Of a DNA stretch of 64,000 nt, positions 59,210 to 64,000 are shown piece by piece; within the stretch, counting starts at the first letter, position 1, and each line of letters opens with the position of its first letter. The notes under the pieces are model-generated. The model had not been told where the DNA came from. It saw nothing but the letters and a program-made list of their open reading frames with translations, and did no database searches. Position numbers and translations under genes: made by a program. This DNA is from JBBQTQ01 sp038213135 (GTDB lineage Bacteria; Actinomycetota; Thermoleophilia; Gaiellales; Gaiellaceae). The DNA is taken from contig JBBQTQ010000002.1 in the NCBI GenBank assembly GCA_038213135.1, positions 1-64,000 on the forward strand, given 5' to 3'.

Positions 59210-60013
59210 CTACCAGCGGCTCGCCAACGCTCGCTCGAAGACGCCAGGCGTGACCGTGCCCTCCGGCATCTTCCAGTCTGCCGGGTAGTAGAGGACGATC
59301 TCCTCGAAGCCGGCGTGCTGCCAGCGGCCCACGAACTCGGCGAACGCTTCGTCCGACCGGAAGGGGGTTTCGGCGACAAATGGGTAGCCGATCAACACCG
59401 AGCGAAGCACCGACCGTCCGGTCTCGGCGCAGAGCTCGTCGAGCCGCGCATTGTCTTTACGCGCGTCCGCGAGCGCCTGCTCGGGCGTGACTCCAAACCC
59501 GCCGAAGGTGTTCCACCGGTCTGCGAACCGGGCCGCGAGACGCAGAATCGTCGGCCCGCGCCCGGCGATCGTGAGCGGAATCGACTGCTGCGGCTGCAGC
59601 CGCTCGTCGCCCAGCAGCTCGACGAGCCGCTCCACCCAGGTTGCGAAAAGCGCGGCACGTTCCTTCGGCGTCCACTCGGGCACCTGCGTCAGCGCATGGT
59701 CGCCGGCCGATGCTCCCGAGCCGACGCCGAGCTCCAGCCGTCCGCCGGAGATCTCCGCGAGGGTCAGAGCAGTCCGTGCGAGCACGCCGGGGTTGCGGAA
59801 GGTCATCGGGCTGACGAGCGGCCCGATCCGCGGCCGCGTCGTCACGTGGGCGAGCGCCGCGAGGCAGCTCCAGGCCTCGAACCAGGGCTCGCCGGACGGG
59901 TGGAGGTGGTCGGCCACCCAGATCGTCTCGACCCCGAGCTCCTCGAGGGTCCGCCAGCGCTCGACGAGCTCAGGCCAGGGAGCGTCCTGGAGCGTGATCA
60001 CGCCGAGCTTCAT
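59210..60013 (-). CDS. LLM-class (luciferase-like) flavin/F420-dependent oxidoreductase
   Basis: A 267-aa TIM-barrel oxidoreductase. MKLGVITLQDAPWPELVERW, WVADHLHPSGEPWFEAWSCLAALA, RIGPLVSPMTFRNPGVLARTALTLAEISGGRLELGVGSG, and PLTIAGRGPTILRLAARFADRW are family signatures. Actinobacterial members often use F420; the substrate is unknown. ATG overlaps the nucleoside hydrolase stop. Confidence 0.88.
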   Translation of the reverse strand: MKLGVITLQDAPWPELVERWRTLEELGVETIWVADHLHPSGEPWFEAWSCLAALAHVTTRPRIGPLVSPMTFRNPGVLARTALTLAEISGGRLELGVGSGASAGDHALTQVPEWTPKERAALFATWVERLVELLGDERLQPQQSIPLTIAGRGPTILRLAARFADRWNTFGGFGVTPEQALADARKDNARLDELCAETGRSVLRSVLIGYPFVAETPFRSDEAFAEFVGRWQHAGFEEIVLYYPADWKMPEGTVTPGVFERALASRW

Positions 60014-60918
60014 CCGAGCGAGAGGATGCGCTCCTCGAGCAGGTCGAGGAACCCCTCTGCGTCGATGGCGACCGCGACGTGCGCGTTCGGCTCCCACTCC
60101 ATGCGGCCCCAGCGGTCGGCGTTCGTGCGGCCGCGCGAGAGCTCGCCGCCCGTGTCGACCTTCAGGCCGCAGTGCACGGTCTCGAGCAGGTCGGGGCGCA
60201 TCACCTGGGCCACCGCGACCGCGTCGTGCACCGGCGAGCCCGCCCAGCCGTAGGTCTGCCGGTGGAAGAGGCCGTAGAAGTCGAACAGCTCCGCGACCAT
60301 CCTCCCGACGCGTCCGCCCGCTCGCAGGCGCTCGACCCGCTCGGGCGTGAAGAGCGCCTGGTGCGTGACGTCGAGGCCGACCATCGTCACCTCGACTCCG
60401 CTCGAGAAGACGCGATCCGCGGCCTCGGGATCGGCCCAGATGTTGAACTCCGCGGCCGGGGTCACGTTCCCCTCGCCGATCGCGCCCCCCATCAGGACGA
60501 TCCGCTCGGGTCGCACCCCCGCCTCCAGGGCAGCAGCGACGTTCGTCAGCGGCCCGGTCGGGACGAGCACCACGCCCGGCTCGAGCGTTTCCGCCAGGAA
60601 CTCGACAGCGGTCTGCTCGACGGGCTTCCGCTGCGGGGGAGGCAGATCGGGGCCATCGAGCCCGGTCGCTCCGTGGACGTACTCGGCGACGTAGAGCTCG
60701 CGTAGGAGCGGCGTCGCCGCCCCAACGGCCACCGGCACATCTCCCCTGCCCGCGAACTCCAGCACTCGCAGTGCGTTGGCGGTCGTCTTGTCGAGCGTCT
60801 GGTTGCCGTGGGTGGTCGTGAGCCCGCGCAGCTCGAGCTCGGGGCTCGCGAGCGCCAGCAGGATCGCCATCGCGTCGTCGTGGCCGGGGTCGCAGTCGAT
60901 GACGATCGGCGTACTCAC
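60010..60918 (-). CDS. Nucleoside hydrolase (IUNH family)
   Basis: A 302-aa enzyme that cleaves ribonucleosides to base and ribose. Ca-binding DCDPGHDDAMAILLAL at the N-terminus, VLVPTGPLTNVAAAL, and a C-terminal HDAVAVA loop. GTG start overlaps the ribokinase stop: ribose released here can be phosphorylated by the next enzyme, and the base may go to apt. Confidence 0.9.
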   Translation of the reverse strand: MSTPIVIDCDPGHDDAMAILLALASPELELRGLTTTHGNQTLDKTTANALRVLEFAGRGDVPVAVGAATPLLRELYVAEYVHGATGLDGPDLPPPQRKPVEQTAVEFLAETLEPGVVLVPTGPLTNVAAALEAGVRPERIVLMGGAIGEGNVTPAAEFNIWADPEAADRVFSSGVEVTMVGLDVTHQALFTPERVERLRAGGRVGRMVAELFDFYGLFHRQTYGWAGSPVHDAVAVAQVMRPDLLETVHCGLKVDTGGELSRGRTNADRWGRMEWEPNAHVAVAIDAEGFLDLLEERILSLG

Positions 60919-61727
60919 AGGCCGACAATCTGATCGATTTCGGCGGCTGTTGGCAAGGAGGGTTGGGCACCCGGCCGCGACGCCGCCAGCGCACCGGCGG
61001 CGCACGCGCGCCGCAGAGCCTCCTCCCGCGGGCGTTCTTCGAGCAGCGAGACGAGCAGACACGCGGTGAACGCGTCCCCGGCGGCGGTGCCGTCGACCGC
61101 GGTGACCCGAGGCGGCCGCGCCCTGGCCACTTCCACCCCGTCTTCGAGCAGCAGCGCGCCCTCGGCGCCCAGGGTGACCGCAACGAGGCCCCCGCGGTCG
61201 CCGAGCGCCCGGTGCTCGTGCTCGTTCACGACGAGCAGGTCGGGCTCGACGCTGAACTCCCGTGCCGGCGCCGCGTTCAGGCAGAGGAACCGCGCCTGAG
61301 CGCCCGCCTGCACGACCGCCGAGTCCGGGATCTCAAGCTGGCAGAGGACGGCATCGGCCGCCCCCACCGCGAAGCCGCCCACGTCGAGGTTCGCGCCGGG
61401 CGCGACGACGATCTGGTTCTCGCCGTCGGCTCCGACAACGATCAGCGCGACGCCGGTCGGCCGTTCGGAGCCACCGAGAGAGAGCTCGACACCCGCCTCG
61501 CGCAGCCCGGCCAGCGCGTCCTCGGCGAACCCGTCCCCTCCCACACAGCCGATCATCCGCACCTCGGCGCCGAGCCGAGCAGCCGCAACTGCCTGATTTG
61601 CGCCCTTGCCGCCCGGATGCCGCTCGAAAACGGCCCCCGTGAGCGTCTCCCCCGGTTGCGGCAGCCGCTCGCAGCGGGCGACGAGATCGAGGTTGATGCT
61701 GCCGACGACGGCGATGCTAGGCGGCAA
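60915..61727 (-). CDS. rbsK: Ribokinase
   Basis: A 270-aa PfkB-family sugar kinase. VVGSINLDLVARCERLPQPGETLTG, GGKGANQAVAAARLG, and the anion-hole/base region TAVDGTAAGDAFTACL (GxGD variant AAGD). TTG start overlapping the upstream unknown gene by 11 bp. With the nucleoside hydrolase it forms a salvage unit. Confidence 0.88.
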   Translation of the reverse strand: MPPSIAVVGSINLDLVARCERLPQPGETLTGAVFERHPGGKGANQAVAAARLGAEVRMIGCVGGDGFAEDALAGLREAGVELSLGGSERPTGVALIVVGADGENQIVVAPGANLDVGGFAVGAADAVLCQLEIPDSAVVQAGAQARFLCLNAAPAREFSVEPDLLVVNEHEHRALGDRGGLVAVTLGAEGALLLEDGVEVARARPPRVTAVDGTAAGDAFTACLLVSLLEERPREEALRRACAAGALAASRPGAQPSLPTAAEIDQIVGL

Positions 61728-62268
61728 GCGCCCTGAGATCCTCCAGCGCGCGGCCGAGCAGGTTCTCGCGGAGGTCGAAGAGGCCGGCCCAGAGCGAGGC
61801 GCGGGACGGGCTGGAGCCGAAGCGCGCGGCTGCAGCGAGCCCTTCCAGCGCCCGGATCAGCACCGCCAGCTCGAGATAGACCTGCGTGATTCGCGCCGGC
61901 GATGCACGCACGCCCGCCCGCTGCAGGACCGCGCTCCAGTCGAGGAGCTCGGCCGAGCTCGGTTCGCCGTACCAGGAGCGGCCCTCCGCGAGCTCGGCCT
62001 CCAGCTCCATCAGATAGCGGCCGAGCGGCGCCTCCAAGCCGGCGAGTGCGGTCTCCGCCCGGTCGGCGGCCCGCTGCAGCGCCGCCTCGCGGCGCCCGGG
62101 AGTGCACGGATCGGCGTCGCCGCGGGCCCAGCGCTCGAGCAGCCGGCAGAACGCGAGCGCCGAGGCCTCACAGGCGCGCAGCTGCGCCACGAGCCGCGCG
62201 GCTGTCCGCTCGGAGCCTCCGTTCTCCAGCAGAACGTCGGCCCAGCCGCCGGTGCCGAGAACGGTCAT
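61717..62268 (-). CDS. Hypothetical helical protein
   Basis: A 183-aa, Ala/Leu/Arg/Glu-rich, all-helical soluble protein. No motif recognised. ATG start; overlaps ribokinase. Ahead of it lies a 155-bp intergenic region. Confidence 0.55.
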   Translation of the reverse strand: MTVLGTGGWADVLLENGGSERTAARLVAQLRACEASALAFCRLLERWARGDADPCTPGRREAALQRAADRAETALAGLEAPLGRYLMELEAELAEGRSWYGEPSSAELLDWSAVLQRAGVRASPARITQVYLELAVLIRALEGLAAAARFGSSPSRASLWAGLFDLRENLLGRALEDLRALAA

Positions 62269-62283
62269 ACCTCGTGCTCCTGA

Positions 62284-62363
62284 GGGCCTGCTGGAGGTGA
62301 CGGGCCGCAGGGCACAGTATTCGCAATACGGGCCCGGAGAGCACGGCGCCTCCAGCAGGCCCA
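62284..62363. repeat. Long inverted repeat between RNase J and the downstream cluster
   Basis: gggcctgctggagg (62284-62297) and cctccagcaggccc (62350-62363) form a 14-bp perfect stem; gggcccg and cgggcc words inside may extend it. It lies after the RNase J stop (minus strand), so may be its 3' end or a processing site. No T-run. Confidence 0.5.
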
Positions 62364-62422
62364 GGCCGTGGCCGAGTCCGGCTTCGCCGGGCTGGAGCCT
62401 CCGCCGGTCAGGAGCGCGAGGG

Positions 62423-64000
62423 TCATACCTCTACGACTACCGGAAGGATCAAGGGCCGTCGACCGGTGCGGTCGTAGACGAGCTGCCCGAGCCCGTCGTG
62501 CAGGTGCTCCTGGAGCAGCTTGATCTCCGTGATCTGCTGGCTGAGCAGGCCCTGGAGCACGGTCGCCGCCTCGGCCTTCATCTCGTCGAGCAGCGGCCCC
62601 GACTCCGCGAAGCCGCGGGCGATCAGCTCCGGTGCGGCGCTGACGGCGCCGTTCGCAGTGGTGAGTGTCGCCACGACGATCAGGACGCCGTCCTCGGAGA
62701 GCTTGCGCCGGTCGCGCAGGGCGACGTCGCTGAGGTCGCCGACGCTGAGCCCGTCGACGAACGTCACGCCCGCCTGGATGTGGTCGACGATGCGCGCCTT
62801 CCCCCGCTCGAGCTCGACGACAGTGCCGTTCTCGCACATCAGGATCGAATCCGCGGGAACCCCTTGCTCCCCGGCCATCCGGGCCTGCGCGGCCTGCATC
62901 CGGTACTCGCCGTGCACGGGCATCACCGCGCGCGGCCGCACGAGCGACAGGACAGTCCGGATCTCCTCCGAGTTGGCGTGCCCGGAGACGTGCACCGCAG
63001 CAATGTCCTGGTGCAAGACCTCTGCGCCGGCCTTCGCGAGTCCGTTGATCGCGTCGTGCACGCGCAATTCGTTCCCCGGAACGGGCTTGGCCGAGATGAT
63101 CACAGTGTCGCCGGGCTCGACGTGCACCGCCGGGTGGTCGTGGTAGGCGATCCGGGTCAGTGCCGAGAGCGGTTCTCCCTGAGAGCCCGTGCAGAGGATC
63201 AACACCTCGTGCGGCTGGTACTCGTCGAGGTCGGTCGGCTTGATCAGCGTCTCGTCGGGAACCTGGATGTAGCCGAGGTTGCGCGCGATGTTCAGGTTCT
63301 TGCGCATCGAGCGGCCGACGACCGCAACCTTGCGACCCACGAGGACGGCGACGTCGATCGCCTGCTGCATCCGATGCACGTTCGAGGCGAAGGAGGCGAC
63401 GAGAATCCGACCGTTGCGGATCGGAATCAGCTGGCGGAACGCCTCGCCGACGAGCCGCTCCGACCCGGTCACGCCCGGCCGCTCCGCATTCGTGGAGTCG
63501 CCGAGCATCAGGTCGATGCCCCGGTTGCCAAGCTCCGCGAGCTTGCCCACGTCCGTCCTGACGCCGTCCACGGGTGTGTGGTCGATCTTGTAGTCGCTCG
63601 TGTGCAGGACGCGCCCGTCGTCGGTCGAGATCAGCACGGCGACGTTGTCGGGCACGGAATGGGCCATGTGCACGAACTCGAGCCGGAACGGACCGATCGA
63701 GATCTCTCCGTCCTCGGGACGCACCTCGCGCAGCTCGACCGAGCGCAGGAGCCCGTGCTCGTCGAGCTTCGACTGGACGAGGCCCAGGGTCAGCTTCGTC
63801 CCGTAGATCGCCGGGATCCGCACCTCGCGCAGCAGATATGGCAGCCCGCCGACGTGATCCTCGTGTGCGTGCGTGAGGACGACGGCGTGCACGTCGTCGC
63901 GATCGCGCAGGTACGAGATGTCCGGCAGGATCAGGTCGACGCCGAGATGCTCGTCCCGCGGGAAGGCCAGCCCGGCGTCGAGCACGATCGCGCCGCCCTC
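62423..64000 (-). CDS. rnj: Ribonuclease J (N-terminus beyond the window)
   Basis: The frame runs off the right edge; about 525 residues are present and some 40 N-terminal residues are missing. Metallo-beta-lactamase/beta-CASP: IVLDAGLAFP, THAHEDHVGGLPYLL, HSVPDNVAVLI, LHTSDYKIDHTP, LMLGDSTNAERPG, ILCTGSQGEP, and HVSGHANSEEI. The C-terminal domain of RNase J is complete. Acts as 5'-3' exonuclease and endonuclease in RNA decay along with RNase Y. Confidence 0.94.
   Translation of the reverse strand, partial: EGGAIVLDAGLAFPRDEHLGVDLILPDISYLRDRDDVHAVVLTHAHEDHVGGLPYLLREVRIPAIYGTKLTLGLVQSKLDEHGLLRSVELREVRPEDGEISIGPFRLEFVHMAHSVPDNVAVLISTDDGRVLHTSDYKIDHTPVDGVRTDVGKLAELGNRGIDLMLGDSTNAERPGVTGSERLVGEAFRQLIPIRNGRILVASFASNVHRMQQAIDVAVLVGRKVAVVGRSMRKNLNIARNLGYIQVPDETLIKPTDLDEYQPHEVLILCTGSQGEPLSALTRIAYHDHPAVHVEPGDTVIISAKPVPGNELRVHDAINGLAKAGAEVLHQDIAAVHVSGHANSEEIRTVLSLVRPRAVMPVHGEYRMQAAQARMAGEQGVPADSILMCENGTVVELERGKARIVDHIQAGVTFVDGLSVGDLSDVALRDRRKLSEDGVLIVVATLTTANGAVSAAPELIARGFAESGPLLDEMKAEAATVLQGLLSQQITEIKLLQEHLHDGLGQLVYDRTGRRPLILPVVVEV

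Noticed and set aside
59210..61183. 657-codon fusion of the LLM oxidoreductase with an upstream region
   Set aside because: The upstream part is a shadow of the nucleoside hydrolase and ribokinase genes; the oxidoreductase has its own ATG at 60013 with a normal N-terminus.
62268..62422. Small RNA gene from the long stem
   Set aside because: Only a stem is visible; no promoter or terminator could be supported.

Overview
The window is a contiguous, gene-dense, very GC-rich chromosome segment. Gene content points to a deep-branching actinobacterium, most likely class Thermoleophilia (Gaiellales or Solirubrobacterales). Supporting content: a GarA-like FHA protein next to an FtsR-like MerR regulator, a short single-motif RsiG-like anti-sigma factor, MurT/GatD lipid II amidation, the succinylase lysine/DAP pathway, RNase Y together with RNase J, and many GTG/TTG starts with 4-bp overlaps. 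The taxonomic call is inference from content; no rRNA or tRNA gene was recognised.

Layout. 1-6207 is chromosome: the 3' part of a mannose-1-phosphate guanylyltransferase/phosphomannomutase-like fusion, an RsiG-like protein, a zinc-ribbon FHA protein, an ftsR-like gene, apt and a few unknowns. About 6208-23183 is an integrated virus of about 17 kb. 23184-64000 is chromosome again: two sigma-70 factors, a class II glutamine amidotransferase-like protein, a GGDEF plus HD-GYP membrane protein, a subtilase with Trp-rich repeats, murT-gatD, a Nudix hydrolase, dut, hflX, dapE-dapC-dapD, and a long minus-strand run (rny, a methyltransferase, miaB, miaA, a dapF-like gene). Another minus-strand run holds a purine/nucleoside-type ABC importer, a RodZ-like protein, cinA, thpR, recA and recX. 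The window ends with a P450, ftsK, a nucleoside hydrolase/ribokinase cluster and a partial RNase J.

The main discovery is the integrated element. It encodes an HUH rolling-circle replication initiator, an A32/P9-type packaging ATPase, a 416-residue protein with the look of a double-jelly-roll major capsid protein, a train of very small single-TM virion-like membrane proteins, a transglycosylase-like virion lysin, a repeat-built spike/fibre, a collar-domain protein, a tiny Arg/Lys-rich protein and a CHAP endolysin. No tail, portal, large terminase or integrase gene is seen. This is the gene set of a tailless, internal-membrane virus of the PRD1/PM2 type. Its ends share a 17-bp direct repeat. 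At the right end this repeat is part of a 28-bp site that fits the Xer recombination site dif, so the virus appears to have entered the chromosome at dif using the host XerC/XerD.

Other points of interest: a dapF-like gene in which both catalytic cysteines are serine; a family of six REP-like palindromes in the chromosome and none in the virus; an in-frame TAG joining two viral reading frames with no normal start for the second; and a duplicated block with a precisely inverted 106-bp segment inside the virus.
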